Source: Rahnella victoriana (GTDB lineage: Bacteria > Pseudomonadota > Gammaproteobacteria > Enterobacterales > Enterobacteriaceae). Taken from it: a DNA stretch of 64,000 nt. Where the stretch lies: NCBI RefSeq assembly GCF_004330295.1, contig NZ_SJOJ01000003.1, forward strand, positions 124,001-188,000, given 5' to 3'. Of the stretch, positions 33,478 to 43,389 are shown one piece after another. The notes below the pieces were generated by a model. It had not been told where the DNA came from and made no database searches. It worked only from the letters and a program-made list of their open reading frames with translations. The position numbers and the translations under genes were made by a program. How positions within the stretch are numbered: position 1 is the first letter of the stretch; every line of letters begins with the position of its first letter.

Positions 33478-34811
33478 CGATACGCAAAGCGGCCAGTTTA
33501 TTGCTGGTTGATGATGATCCCAGCCTGCTCAAGTTGCTGGGAATGCGCCTGACCAGCGAGGGTTTCCGTGTCACCACGGCGGAAAGCGGTGCCGAAGCGC
33601 TGCGTGTCCTGCACCGGGATCGTATCGATCTGGTGCTGAGCGATTTACGCATGGATGAAATGGACGGCATGGCGCTGTTCGCCGAGATCCAGAAATTTCA
33701 GCCGGGTATGCCGGTGATTATTCTTACTGCCCACGGCTCGATCCCCGATGCGGTGGCGGCCACGCAGCAGGGCGTCTTCAGCTTCCTCACCAAACCGGTC
33801 GACCGCGATGCGTTGTATAAAGCCATTGATGAGGCGCTGGCGCAGTCCAGCCCGTCGGCGGATGAAAGCTGGCGTGAGGCGATTGTCACCCGCAGCCCGA
33901 TCATGCTGCGGTTGCTGGAACAGGCCAATATGGTCGCGCAGTCTGACGTCAGCGTGCTGATTAATGGTCAGAGCGGTACCGGCAAGGAAGTGCTGGCGCA
34001 GGCCATTCACGGTGCCAGTCCGCGCGGCAAAAAAGCTTTTATCGCCATTAACTGTGGTGCATTGCCCGAACAGTTACTGGAATCCGAACTCTTTGGACAC
34101 GCCAAAGGTGCCTTTACCGGCGCGGTGAGCAGCCGTGAAGGGCTGTTTCAGGCGGCAACCGGCGGCACGTTGTTCCTCGATGAAATCGGCGATATGCCGC
34201 TGTCGTTGCAGGTGAAATTGTTGCGTGTATTGCAGGAGCGCAAGGTGCGCCCGCTCGGCAGCAATCAGGATGTCGATGTGGACGTGCGGATTATTTCGGC
34301 GACGCACCGTGATTTGCCGAAAGCGATGGAAAAGGGGGAGTTTCGCGAAGACCTGTTTTACCGCCTGAATGTGGTCAGCCTGAAATTGCCGACGCTGAGT
34401 GAACGCTCTGAAGATATCCCGCTGCTGGCGAATCATCTGTTGCGCGTGGCTGCCCAGCGGCACAAACCTTTTGTGCGCAGTTTTTCCATCGATGCGCTGA
34501 AACGGTTGATGGCCGCCAGCTGGCCGGGCAACGTGCGTCAGCTGGTGAACGTGATCGAGCAATGCGTGGCGCTGACGTCGGCGCCGGTGATCAGCGAGGC
34601 ACTGGTGCAACAGGCGCTGGAAGGTGAAAACACCGCGCTGCCGACATTTGCCGATGCGCGTAATCAGTTCGAACTCAATTATCTGCGCAAGCTGCTGCAA
34701 ATCACCAAAGGCAATGTCACGCAGGCCGCACGTATCGCCGGGCGTAACCGCACCGAATTTTACAAGTTGTTGTCGCGCCACGAGTTAGAAGCGACCGATT
34801 TTAAAGAGTAA
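33474..34811 (+). CDS. glrR: Sigma-54 response regulator GlrR (QseF)
   Basis: The 445-residue activator has an N-terminal receiver domain with phosphoacceptor Asp57 (LVLSDLRM), a central AAA+ domain with Walker A GQSGTGKE and the sigma-54 contact loop GAFTGA, and a C-terminal Fis-type helix-turn-helix ([20 protein letters not shown]). It binds the TGTC-N10-GACA sites upstream of glmY and drives the sigma-54 promoter seen there, so the circuit is complete within this window. It is phosphorylated by GlrK. Confidence 0.96.
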   Translation: MTIRKAASLLLVDDDPSLLKLLGMRLTSEGFRVTTAESGAEALRVLHRDRIDLVLSDLRMDEMDGMALFAEIQKFQPGMPVIILTAHGSIPDAVAATQQGVFSFLTKPVDRDALYKAIDEALAQSSPSADESWREAIVTRSPIMLRLLEQANMVAQSDVSVLINGQSGTGKEVLAQAIHGASPRGKKAFIAINCGALPEQLLESELFGHAKGAFTGAVSSREGLFQAATGGTLFLDEIGDMPLSLQVKLLRVLQERKVRPLGSNQDVDVDVRIISATHRDLPKAMEKGEFREDLFYRLNVVSLKLPTLSERSEDIPLLANHLLRVAAQRHKPFVRSFSIDALKRLMAASWPGNVRQLVNVIEQCVALTSAPVISEALVQQALEGENTALPTFADARNQFELNYLRKLLQITKGNVTQAARIAGRNRTEFYKLLSRHELEATDFKE

Positions 34812-34956
34812 CCGGAATTTACTTTCAGAGGCTTGAGGTACATTCCTGCCGCTGAACTATGATACCTTTAGCGCCTTCGCATGCCTCAGGCATCCGAAAC
34901 CAGACTGTGAACCATGCTGCCGCTCAGGAAGGCGGAGAGCAAACGAATGATTATAA

Positions 34957-35304
<348 letters not shown>

Positions 35305-35312
35305 TGTGTCAG

Positions 35313-35350
35313 CAGGGCGGGTAATGTCCCGTTACCGGCCCTGAGTTTTA
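35313..35350 (+). terminator. Terminator of glnB
   Basis: CAGGGCGGGTAA and TTACCGGCCCTG form a 12-bp stem with one G-G mismatch, followed by AGTTTTA, eight bases past the stop. Confidence 0.65.
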
Positions 35351-35660
35351 CCCTTCTGCTTTTTTCTGCGCTCTCCTCCCTGTTATACCAATCCATAATC
35401 CCCCGCGAATTCCCTTTGCCTGAATGACCCCAAAAAATGCTATTTGTTAGTTTTGTGTGAAGTTTGTAGGGTTTTTATTGTGACTTCATTGAAAAAGTGA
35501 GAGTAAAATCACGTTTGTTGTTATACCAGTTCGATAAATATGTCAGATACATTGTAGTCACCAACTAAAACAATTCAGGGTGAAAGTATCTGGCTGCCGG
35601 AACTGGTGTGGATTGATCTCCGTTGATCGTGGTTTTCACACCCATTCAAAAGGCTTTGCA
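35351..35660. other. Gap upstream of the dehydrogenase operon, no gene seen
   Basis: About 310 bases with a TTTGTTAGTTTTGTGTGAAG-like AT-rich middle. It should hold the promoter of the dehydrogenase operon, but no convincing -35/-10 pair or operator was identified. An open frame reaching back to 35580 lacks a Shine-Dalgarno sequence. Confidence 0.4.
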
Positions 35661-36182
35661 ATGTCACCACATGAAAAACCCATACGCATTTCCCGTCGCG
35701 TATTTTTAGGGGGCGCACTGGCGGCGCTTTCCGTCCCGCTGATGAACAAACTGCTGCTCAGTCCGGTTTATGCCGCGCCGGTAGCCGGTTTGTCTCAGGC
35801 AAAACAGGATTTCACCCAACTCTCGCTGTATTTAACCGGTCATGATCAGTTAGATCCGGTCCTTTCTGAACGTTATTACCAGACCATGCTGGCGCTGTAC
35901 CCGGATTTCACCGCGCAGGTCCAGGCGTTGCAGGCGTTTATCACGGCGAATCACCTTGACGCCGCTGACCTGCAAAAAGCCCTGGATACCCGGCAGCCCG
36001 CACTGGCAAAACTGCCGCGCAGCATCTTACAGGCGTGGTATCTCGGCGTGGTCGGCGATGGCAAACAGGCGGTGTGTCTGGCGTATGAAAATGCGCTGAT
36101 GAATGTCGCGGTTCGCGATCATCTCAACCCGCCGAGCTATGCCTACGGCGCTTACGGCACCTGGGCAAAACAGCCTGTCTGA
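35661..36182 (+). CDS. Membrane-bound FAD-dependent dehydrogenase, small (Tat) subunit
   Basis: The 173-residue protein is the gamma/small subunit of three-part flavoprotein dehydrogenases (gluconate 2-dehydrogenase, sorbitol or glucose dehydrogenase). It starts with a twin-arginine signal, RISRRVFLGGALAALS, and its Tat export is thought to carry the folded large subunit with it. The ATG with AAAGG 8 bases upstream is preferred. It precedes the FAD subunit and cytochrome c subunit genes in one operon. The exact sugar or acid oxidised cannot be read from sequence. Confidence 0.85.
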   Translation: MSPHEKPIRISRRVFLGGALAALSVPLMNKLLLSPVYAAPVAGLSQAKQDFTQLSLYLTGHDQLDPVLSERYYQTMLALYPDFTAQVQALQAFITANHLDAADLQKALDTRQPALAKLPRSILQAWYLGVVGDGKQAVCLAYENALMNVAVRDHLNPPSYAYGAYGTWAKQPV

Positions 36183-36208
36183 AAATAACGTTCAAAAAGG
36201 GTTAAACA

Positions 36209-37810
36209 ATGAGTGAACAACTTTCCGCTGACGTCGTCGTCATCGGCTCAGGGATCTGCGGCTCGCTGGTCGCGCAGCGTCTGGCAAAACAGGGCATCTC
36301 CGTCATTATTCTGGAATCCGGCCCGCGTATTGATCGCGGTACGCTGACCGAAAACTTCCGTAATTCACCACGCAAAAAAGACTTTATGTCGCCGTATCCT
36401 TACTCGGACTGGTCGCCGCATCCGGTATACAAACCGGAAGATAATGATTATCTGCAACAGCAGGGGCCGTATCCGTTCCCGGCGGAATATATCCGTATTA
36501 TGGGCGGCACCACCTGGCACTGGGCGGCGCAGGCGTGGCGCGTTCTGCCAAACGATATGAAGATCAAAACGTTGTACGGCGTGGGGCGTGACTGGCCGTT
36601 ATCCTATGACGAACTGGAACCGTTTTATTACGAAGCCGAAGTGAAAATGGGCGTCTCCGGTGCGCCCGATAACGGTTCACCGCGCAATCAGCCGTTCCCG
36701 ATGGAACCGGTCGCGGAATCCTGGCTGCAACAGCGTTTTCGCGAACGTCTGGCACCCGGCGGCTATGACGTGATTGTGAACACCACCGCGCGTAACAGCC
36801 GTAACTACGACGGGCGTCCGGCCTGTTGTGGCAACAACAACTGTATGCCGATTTGCCCGATTGACGCGCAATATCACGGCGGCATCGCCGCGCAGGCTGC
36901 CGAAGCGGCGGGCGCAAAACTGATCACCAGCGCGGTGGTTTACCGCCTCGAGCACGACGAGAAAGGCCGCATTGTCGCCGCGCATTATTACGATCCGGAT
37001 AAAGGCGAACATAAAGTCACGGCGAAAAACTTCGTTCTGGCCGCCAATGGCATCGAAAGCCCGAAACTGCTGCTGATTTCCGCCAGCGATAAATACCCGG
37101 ACGGACTGGCCAACAGTTCCGGCACCGTTGGCCGTCATCTGATGGATCACCCGAGTAACTCGCTGACTTTCGAAACCGAAGAGCCGCTGTGGGCCGGGCG
37201 CGGACCGATGAGTCCGGCGTCGATCAACAGCCTGCGCGACGGCGATTTCCGCAAGGATTACGCCTCATTCCGTATCGATATCGCCAACTCGTCGCAGGTG
37301 CAGTCCGTCACTCAAGACTTGCTGGCGGAAGGCGTTTACGGCATCAGCCTGGATAACGAAATCCGTCGCCGTGCCTCGCACCAGACCAGCCTGAAAAACG
37401 TCATGGAGCAACTGCCGAACTACGACAACCGCATCATTCTCAGCGACAAAAAAGACAAACTGGGTATTCCTAAACCGGCGGCGATTTACCACATGGACGA
37501 TTATGTACATCGCGGTATGGCGCGCGCCGTGAAGGAATATACCGAGATTGCCAGACTGATGGGCGGCACCAATTTGCGCTTCAGTAAGCCGGGCGTTTAC
37601 GGCAACAACCAGCACATTACCGGCACGATGAGCATGGGGCATGACCCGAAAGATTCCGTGGTGGATGCGTTCGGACGCACTCATGACCATGAAAATCTGT
37701 TCATCACCAGTACCGGCGTAATGCCAACGTCTGCCACGGTCAACTCCACGCTGACTGCGGTCGCTCTGGCGTTACGTACCGCTGATCATCTTGCCAAAAC
37801 TGCGCTATAG
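36209..37810 (+). CDS. FAD/Fe-S GMC-type dehydrogenase, large catalytic subunit
   Basis: The 533-residue flavoprotein has the FAD-binding GSGICGS motif at residues 13-19, the GMC-type loop MGGTTWHWAAQ near 98-108, and the catalytic His-Asn region with HITGTMSMG and TVNSTLTAVA at the C-terminus. C206, C207 and C212 (CCGNNNC) match the spacing of the [3Fe-4S] ligands in Burkholderia FAD glucose dehydrogenase. The substrate could be gluconate, 2-ketogluconate, sorbitol or glucose; gluconate 2-dehydrogenase is the most common annotation for this layout. It has no signal of its own and probably rides out on the Tat subunit. Confidence 0.9.
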   Translation: MSEQLSADVVVIGSGICGSLVAQRLAKQGISVIILESGPRIDRGTLTENFRNSPRKKDFMSPYPYSDWSPHPVYKPEDNDYLQQQGPYPFPAEYIRIMGGTTWHWAAQAWRVLPNDMKIKTLYGVGRDWPLSYDELEPFYYEAEVKMGVSGAPDNGSPRNQPFPMEPVAESWLQQRFRERLAPGGYDVIVNTTARNSRNYDGRPACCGNNNCMPICPIDAQYHGGIAAQAAEAAGAKLITSAVVYRLEHDEKGRIVAAHYYDPDKGEHKVTAKNFVLAANGIESPKLLLISASDKYPDGLANSSGTVGRHLMDHPSNSLTFETEEPLWAGRGPMSPASINSLRDGDFRKDYASFRIDIANSSQVQSVTQDLLAEGVYGISLDNEIRRRASHQTSLKNVMEQLPNYDNRIILSDKKDKLGIPKPAAIYHMDDYVHRGMARAVKEYTEIARLMGGTNLRFSKPGVYGNNQHITGTMSMGHDPKDSVVDAFGRTHDHENLFITSTGVMPTSATVNSTLTAVALALRTADHLAKTAL

Positions 37811-37820
37811 GCTGACTGAC

Positions 37821-39221
37821 ATGACTCTGAACCGTTTATCTCAAAAACGTCTGACGGGCGCATTGCTGGCCTTTGGCCTGAGCCTCAGTGCGGGCGCAGC
37901 CTATGCCGCGTTGTCGCCGCAACAGGACGCGCTGATTAAGAAAGGCGAATATGTCGCGGTGGCCGGTGACTGCGTGGCCTGCCATTCCACTGAAGGCGGC
38001 AAGCCGTTCGCCGGTGGCCTCGGGCTGGCGACGCCGCTGGGCACCATTTATTCGAGCAACATCACGCCGTCTAAAAAAGACGGCATCGGCAATTACACGC
38101 TGGAACAGTTTGAACACGCGGTGCGCGATGGCGTGCGTGGCGACGGCGCGAATCTTTATCCGGCAATGCCGTATACCTCGTATGCCAAAATCAGCGATGA
38201 AGACATGAAAGCGCTGTACGCCTATTTCATGCAGGGCGTGCAACCGGTGGATGTGCCGTCAACGCCGACCGCGCTGCCGTTCCCGTTCAACGTGCGTTTG
38301 TCGATGGCGGGCTGGAATCTGCTGTTTCTCGAGAAAGGCGCGTTTAAAGCCGATCCGTCAAAAAGTGATCAGGTGAACCGCGGCGCGTATCTGGGGGAAG
38401 CCCTCGCGCATTGCAGCACCTGCCATACGCCGCGTAATGCGCTGATGGCCGAGCAGGGCGATAAAGCCCTGGGCGGCAGCAGTCTGGGCACCTGGTTTGC
38501 GCCGAATATCACCCCGGACGCGGTCAGCGGCATTGGCAACTGGAGCACGGATGAAATCGCCGGTTACCTGAAGACCGGTCACGCGCCGGGTAAAGCACAG
38601 GCTGCGGGGCCGATGGCGGAGGCGATCGATCACAGTCTCAGCCATCTGAGTGACAGTGATTTGCAGGCCATTGCCGTGTGGCTGAAACAAACCACCCCGG
38701 TGAGTCAGGAAGGGCAGGCGAAAGCCGCCGACCAGTTCGGCACTCCGGCCAGTTATGTCGATAATCTGCGTGGCGTTGCGCGCCCGGCCGATGCCGATAA
38801 AATGACCGGCTGGCAGGTGTATGACGGCTATTGTGCCAGTTGTCACCAGCCCGACGGGCGCGGCAGCAAGGACGGCGGATTGCCTTCGCTGGTCAACAAT
38901 ACCGCGCTGGGGCACCTGAACAGCGACAATCTGGTGATGGCGATCCTGCATGGCGTGCAGCGTGGTCCGGAAAGCCACAATGTCGCGATGCCGGCATTTG
39001 AACATTTGCTGTCAGATACGCAGGTTGCCACACTGAGCAATCAGCTGTTGCAGCAGTTCGGTAACGATCAGGCGAAAGTGACGCCGCAGCGGGTGAAGGA
39101 ATTACGCGCTGGCGGTAAACCTTCGCCGTTGCTGGAACTGGCGCACTGGGGAATGGGCATTGCGGGGCTGATTGTTATCCTGCTGATCGCGCTGTTCCTG
39201 GTTCGCCGCCGCCGTCGTTAA
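37821..39221 (+). CDS. Tri-haem cytochrome c subunit of the dehydrogenase
   Basis: This 466-residue periplasmic protein has a signal peptide (cleavage near AYA, residue 29), three CxxCH haem c sites at residues 51-55, 198-202 and 338-342, and a C-terminal membrane anchor (MGIAGLIVILLIALFLV, then RRRRR). It passes electrons from the flavoprotein to ubiquinone in the inner membrane. The preferred ATG is 10 codons after a further in-frame ATG, which lacks a signal start. Together with the two upstream genes it forms a complete periplasmic sugar-oxidising system. Confidence 0.93.
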   Translation: MTLNRLSQKRLTGALLAFGLSLSAGAAYAALSPQQDALIKKGEYVAVAGDCVACHSTEGGKPFAGGLGLATPLGTIYSSNITPSKKDGIGNYTLEQFEHAVRDGVRGDGANLYPAMPYTSYAKISDEDMKALYAYFMQGVQPVDVPSTPTALPFPFNVRLSMAGWNLLFLEKGAFKADPSKSDQVNRGAYLGEALAHCSTCHTPRNALMAEQGDKALGGSSLGTWFAPNITPDAVSGIGNWSTDEIAGYLKTGHAPGKAQAAGPMAEAIDHSLSHLSDSDLQAIAVWLKQTTPVSQEGQAKAADQFGTPASYVDNLRGVARPADADKMTGWQVYDGYCASCHQPDGRGSKDGGLPSLVNNTALGHLNSDNLVMAILHGVQRGPESHNVAMPAFEHLLSDTQVATLSNQLLQQFGNDQAKVTPQRVKELRAGGKPSPLLELAHWGMGIAGLIVILLIALFLVRRRRR

Positions 39222-39240
39222 TCTCTGCTGACGCGGCAAC

Positions 39241-39276
39241 AAAAAAAGGCTGACATTTTGCGTCAGCCTTTTTTTT
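39241..39276. terminator. Bidirectional terminator between the dehydrogenase operon and hmp
   Basis: GGCTGAC-N7-GTCAGCC is flanked by seven A and eight T, so it works for both convergent transcripts. Confidence 0.92.
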
Positions 39277-39286
39277 CGGGCGCGGA

Positions 39287-40477
39287 TTAAATCACTTTAT
39301 GCGGGCCGAAGCATTCGTAGTGAATGTTCGCTTCGCTGACGTTCATCGCCAGCAACTGTTTCGCCGTGAACTGCATAAAGCTCACCGGACCGCACAGATA
39401 GAAATGCATCGCCGGATCGCTCAGCTGACCGCTGACTTTGCTCAGATCCATCAGCCCCTGATACTGGAAATCTTCACCGGGTAAATCATTCGCCTGTGGC
39501 TGGTTATACCAGACATGGCTTTCCAGTTGTGGCAGACGGGCCTGCGCGCTTTTCACTTCACCGGCAAACGCATGCACCGCGCCGTTTTCTGCTGCGTGCA
39601 GCCACTGCACCGGCGCGTGATGTCCGCATCCGGCCAGCGTGCTGAGCATACCTAACATCGGCGTCTGACCGACACCGGCAGAAATCAGTGCCACCGGCGT
39701 GGTATCGCTGATATCCATAAAGAAATCACCGTGCGGGGCGGCCAGATGAACGATGTCACCCGTTTGCGCGACATTGTGCAGGAAGCTGGACACCGCGCCC
39801 TGGCCTTCGCGTTTTACCGCGATGCGGTAAGTTTTGCCGTTCGGTGCCTGGGTCAGGGAATACTGACGGATTTCCTGATTTTCCAGCGAGGCATCGCGGA
39901 TGTACACCGCCAGATATTGCCCCGGCCGGAAGTCAGCCACCGGTTTGCCATCCACAGGTTCCAGCAGGAAAGAGGTGATCAGTTCACTCTGCGGTTGTTT
40001 TTCAACAATGCGGAATTCACGGGTGCCACGCCAGCCACCGGCTTTTCCGGCGCTGTCCTGATAAATCTCGGCCTCACGATGGATAAACACATTTGCCAGC
40101 ACGCCATAGGCTTTGCCCCACGCATCCAGCACTTCCTGACCCGGACTGAACATTTCATCCAGCGTCGCCAGCAGGTGTGCGCCGACGATGTTGTATTGCT
40201 CAGGCTCAATGGTGAAGCTGGTGTGTTTTTGCGCGATGCGTTCCACCGCAGGCAGCAACGCCGCCAGATTGTCGATATTGGCAGCGTATGCGCAGATGGC
40301 ATCAAACAGCGCCTGACGCTGATCGCCGTTGCGCTGGTTACTCATATTGAAGATGTCTTTCAGCTCGGGATTATGCGCAAACATGCGGTCATAGAAGTGT
40401 GCAGTCAGTTTCGGGCCGGTCGCGGCGAGCAAAGGAAGGGTGGATTTAACGGTGGCGATAGTGGCTGAATCAAGCAT
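39287..40477 (-). CDS. hmp: Flavohaemoprotein Hmp, nitric oxide dioxygenase
   Basis: The 396-residue enzyme oxidises NO to nitrate with O2 and NADPH. An N-terminal globin domain (residues 1-140, with Tyr29, Gln53 and proximal His85), a FAD-binding domain (RQYSLTQAP motif near 206) and a C-terminal NAD(P)H-binding domain with [14 protein letters not shown] and YLCGPVSFM. The promoter carries a near-perfect NsrR operator. It is divergent from glyA as in E. coli. Confidence 0.97.
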   Translation of the reverse strand: MLDSATIATVKSTLPLLAATGPKLTAHFYDRMFAHNPELKDIFNMSNQRNGDQRQALFDAICAYAANIDNLAALLPAVERIAQKHTSFTIEPEQYNIVGAHLLATLDEMFSPGQEVLDAWGKAYGVLANVFIHREAEIYQDSAGKAGGWRGTREFRIVEKQPQSELITSFLLEPVDGKPVADFRPGQYLAVYIRDASLENQEIRQYSLTQAPNGKTYRIAVKREGQGAVSSFLHNVAQTGDIVHLAAPHGDFFMDISDTTPVALISAGVGQTPMLGMLSTLAGCGHHAPVQWLHAAENGAVHAFAGEVKSAQARLPQLESHVWYNQPQANDLPGEDFQYQGLMDLSKVSGQLSDPAMHFYLCGPVSFMQFTAKQLLAMNVSEANIHYECFGPHKVI

Positions 40478-40509
40478 GGTGAACTCCGTGTCTGTGATGA
40501 CTTTATCTA

Positions 40510-40532
40510 AACATGTATTTTAAATGCATCTT
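40510..40532. promoter_or_regulatory. NsrR operator upstream of hmp
   Basis: AACATGTATTT, one T, then AAATGCATCTT: an 11-1-11 dyad matching the NsrR consensus of AAGATGCATTT halves, with two deviations. It lies 33-55 bases before the hmp start. NO-relieved repression by NsrR is established for enterobacterial hmp. Confidence 0.85.
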
Positions 40533-40810
40533 ATATAAACCCACAATTTCTGTAAACACCCCCTAAAGGGGTAGGGGGATTCAGGGGGGCGCGCTGAGTC
40601 ACAAAGCTGAAATTTGTACATGTTCAGGTGAATATATATCCCTTGATTATGGGCGGAGGTTCTTAGATCAAAGCCTTGCTGTATCTGGAGCCAATCGTTT
40701 GCCTAAAAACCTGAAACTGACCCTATCCGAAGGCCGCTTAAACATTTACACTGTTGCGCAGAACCCGGAAGGGGCGTTTATTTTTTAGTTTGTTGAGTCA
40801 GGAGATGCGG
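40533..40810. promoter_or_regulatory. hmp-glyA divergent region
   Basis: A 278-base stretch including the probable glyA promoter. At about 40688-40704, GAGCCAATCGTTTGCCTA resembles a PurR box (ACGCAAACGTTTGCGT type) at most positions; glyA is PurR-regulated in E. coli. MetR sites were looked for but not identified with confidence. Confidence 0.35.
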
Positions 40811-42064
40811 ATGTTAAAGCGTGAAATGAACATTGCCGATTATGATGCTGAGCTGTGGGCAGCAATGGAAAAAGAAGTTGTTCGTCAGGAAGAACATATC
40901 GAGCTGATTGCGTCAGAAAACTATACCAGCCCGCGTGTCATGCAGGCTCAGGGTTCGCAGCTGACCAACAAATATGCCGAAGGCTATCCGGGCAAACGTT
41001 ATTACGGTGGTTGTGAGTACGTCGACATCGTTGAGCAACTGGCTATCGACCGTGCAAAAGAGTTGTTCGGTGCCGATTTCGCCAACGTTCAGCCACACTC
41101 CGGCTCACAGGCCAACTTTGCGGTATACACCGCGCTGCTGCAACCGGGCGACACCATTCTGGGGATGAACCTCGGCCATGGCGGTCACCTGACTCACGGT
41201 TCACCGGTTAACCTGTCCGGCAAACTGTACAACGTGGTGCCTTACGGCATCGACGAAAGCGGCGACATCGATTACGAAGACGTGAAACGTCAGGCCGAAG
41301 CGCACAAACCAAAAATGATCATCGGCGGTTTCTCCGCATTCTCCGGTATCGTTGACTGGGCAAAAATGCGTGAAATCGCAGACAGCGTGGGCGCTTACTT
41401 CTTCGTCGACATGGCACACGTTGCCGGTCTGATCGCAGCAGGCGTTTATCCGAACCCGGTTCCGCACGCACACATCGTGACCACCACCACGCACAAAACG
41501 CTGGCGGGTCCACGCGGTGGTCTGATTCTGGCAAAAGGCGGCGACGAAGAGTTCTACAAAAAACTGAACTCGGCTGTCTTCCCTGGCGGCCAGGGCGGCC
41601 CGCTGATGCACGTGATTGCCGGTAAAGCGGTTGCACTGAAAGAAGCGATGGAACCTGAGTTCAAAGCGTACCAGCAGCAGGTGGCGAAAAACGCCCAGGC
41701 AATGGTGGCGGTGATCCTGGAACGTGGCTACAAAGTGGTTTCCGGCGGCACCCATAACCACCTGTTCCTGATGGATCTGGTGGATAAAAATCTGACCGGT
41801 AAAGAAGCCGATGCCGCACTGGGTCGCGCGAACATTACCGTCAACAAAAACAGCGTTCCTAACGATCCGAAGAGCCCGTTTGTGACGTCCGGCGTGCGTA
41901 TCGGTACTCCGGCCGTGACCCGTCGCGGCTTCAAAGAAGCGGAAGTCCGTGAACTGGCTGGCTGGATCTGTGACGTGCTGGACAACGTGAACGACGAAGC
42001 GACCATCGAACGCGTTAAACAGAAAGTTCTCGACATTTGTGCACGCTTCCCGGTTTACGCGTAA
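40811..42064 (+). CDS. glyA: Serine hydroxymethyltransferase GlyA
   Basis: This 417-residue PLP enzyme converts serine and tetrahydrofolate to glycine and methylene-tetrahydrofolate. The PLP lysine sits in [15 protein letters not shown] (Lys229), and the start [16 protein letters not shown] equals the E. coli start, which decides the ATG. It is preceded by GGAG-type sequence (AGGAG, 8 bases). It is highly conserved along its length and of standard size. Confidence 0.98.
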   Translation: MLKREMNIADYDAELWAAMEKEVVRQEEHIELIASENYTSPRVMQAQGSQLTNKYAEGYPGKRYYGGCEYVDIVEQLAIDRAKELFGADFANVQPHSGSQANFAVYTALLQPGDTILGMNLGHGGHLTHGSPVNLSGKLYNVVPYGIDESGDIDYEDVKRQAEAHKPKMIIGGFSAFSGIVDWAKMREIADSVGAYFFVDMAHVAGLIAAGVYPNPVPHAHIVTTTTHKTLAGPRGGLILAKGGDEEFYKKLNSAVFPGGQGGPLMHVIAGKAVALKEAMEPEFKAYQQQVAKNAQAMVAVILERGYKVVSGGTHNHLFLMDLVDKNLTGKEADAALGRANITVNKNSVPNDPKSPFVTSGVRIGTPAVTRRGFKEAEVRELAGWICDVLDNVNDEATIERVKQKVLDICARFPVYA

Positions 42065-42090
42065 TATTTTGCGAAGCCGTTAAGCTGCTA

Positions 42091-42113
42091 AAACCCGCCA
42101 CGGCGGGTTTTTT
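42091..42113 (+). terminator. Terminator of glyA
   Basis: AACCCGCC-AC-GGCGGGTT stem followed by a T-run, 26 bases past the stop. Confidence 0.9.
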
Positions 42114-42228
42114 TATGGGCATGTATCAGAATTTGTGAGCTGGCAGACATTACGGGAGTATGAAAGCGTCTGCGGATTGCTAGCGATTGTGAGCTTTGTC
42201 AAAGTATTGGCCTCACACCGGAGGATTT

Positions 42229-43389
42229 ATGGAATTGCGTTCCACGCGCTGGCTTGCACTCAGTTATTTCACCTATTTTTTCAGTTACGGTATTTTTCTT
42301 CCTTTCTGGGGCTTATGGCTCAAAGGCGAGGGCATCTCCTCCGAAAGCATCGGCCTGCTGCTCGGCGCGGGACTGGTCGCCCGTTTTCTCGGCACGTTAA
42401 TCATTTCGCCCTCCATTAAAGATCCTTCTTATCTCATCACAGGTTTGCGTATTCTGGCGCTGCTGACTCTGGCCTTTGCCGTCGGCTTCTGGTTTGGCAA
42501 CGGCTGGGCGTGGCTGATGATCAACATTGCCGGTTTCAGTCTGTTCTTTGGTCCGCTGGTGCCGCTGACCGATGCGCTGGCGGGGACGCTGCAACGTCAG
42601 ATCAACATGGATTACGGCAAGGTGCGCGTCTGGGGTTCCATTGCGTTTGTGATCGGTTCCGCAGTGACCGGTAAGCTGGTTGAGGTCTATGGCCATAACG
42701 CGATTTTGTACACGCTGACCGCCGGTGTGGCAGCGATGCTGCTGGGCATGTTGCTGCGTCCGAGCGTGAAACCGGTGGGCGAGCCGAGGCAAAGCGGCGC
42801 GGCGGGTATTTCGTGGAAAGCGTTGCTCGGCGAAAAACCGGTCTGGCGGTTTCTGTTATGCGTCACGCTGTTACAGGGCGCGCATGCGGCCTATTACGGT
42901 TTCAGCGCGATTTACTGGCAGGATGTCGGCTATTCCTCAACGACCATTGGTTACCTATGGTCGCTGGGCGTAGTGGCAGAAGTGCTGGTATTCACTTTCA
43001 GTCATCAGCTGTTCCGGCGCTGGTCGGCGCGGGATCTCCTGTTGCTGTCGGCGTTCTGCGGGGTGGTCCGCTGGGGACTGATGGGGGCGTTTACCGCGTT
43101 GCCTTGGCTGATCGTGATTCAGATTTTGCACTGCGGCACGTTCACGGTCTGCCATCTGGCCGGGATGCGTTTTATCGCGGCGCGTCCGCGTGATCAGGTG
43201 ATCCGTCTGCAATCGGTCTATTCCGCGCTGGCGATGGGCGGCGGCGTGGCGGTGATGACCATGGTGTCCGGTTTCCTGTTCGAACATCTGCATGCCGGAT
43301 TGTTCTGGGTGATGGCGCTGCTGGCCGTACCGGTGATTTTCCTGCGTCCGGCGGTTACGCCGTCAGCGCCGGAGGTTTCCACCCGCTAG
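42229..43389 (+). CDS. hcaT: HcaT-type 3-phenylpropionate MFS transporter
   Basis: The 386-residue MFS protein matches HcaT (nucleoside/3-phenylpropionate:H+ symporter type) in length and opening sequence (TRWLALSYFTYFFSYG) with FGPLVPLTDALAG and MDYGKVRVWGSIAFV. In E. coli it is proposed to import 3-phenylpropionate; no hca catabolic genes are in this window, so its actual substrate here is open. GGAGG 4 bases before the ATG fixes the start. The stop TAG shares the CTAG palindrome with the stop of convergent csiE. Confidence 0.9.
   Translation: MELRSTRWLALSYFTYFFSYGIFLPFWGLWLKGEGISSESIGLLLGAGLVARFLGTLIISPSIKDPSYLITGLRILALLTLAFAVGFWFGNGWAWLMINIAGFSLFFGPLVPLTDALAGTLQRQINMDYGKVRVWGSIAFVIGSAVTGKLVEVYGHNAILYTLTAGVAAMLLGMLLRPSVKPVGEPRQSGAAGISWKALLGEKPVWRFLLCVTLLQGAHAAYYGFSAIYWQDVGYSSTTIGYLWSLGVVAEVLVFTFSHQLFRRWSARDLLLLSAFCGVVRWGLMGAFTALPWLIVIQILHCGTFTVCHLAGMRFIAARPRDQVIRLQSVYSALAMGGGVAVMTMVSGFLFEHLHAGLFWVMALLAVPVIFLRPAVTPSAPEVSTR

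Noticed and set aside
39731..40468. Plus-strand frame of 245 codons across hmp
   Set aside because: It is the shadow of the hmp globin and FAD domains; composition is rich in Arg/His/Gln and no family is recognisable.
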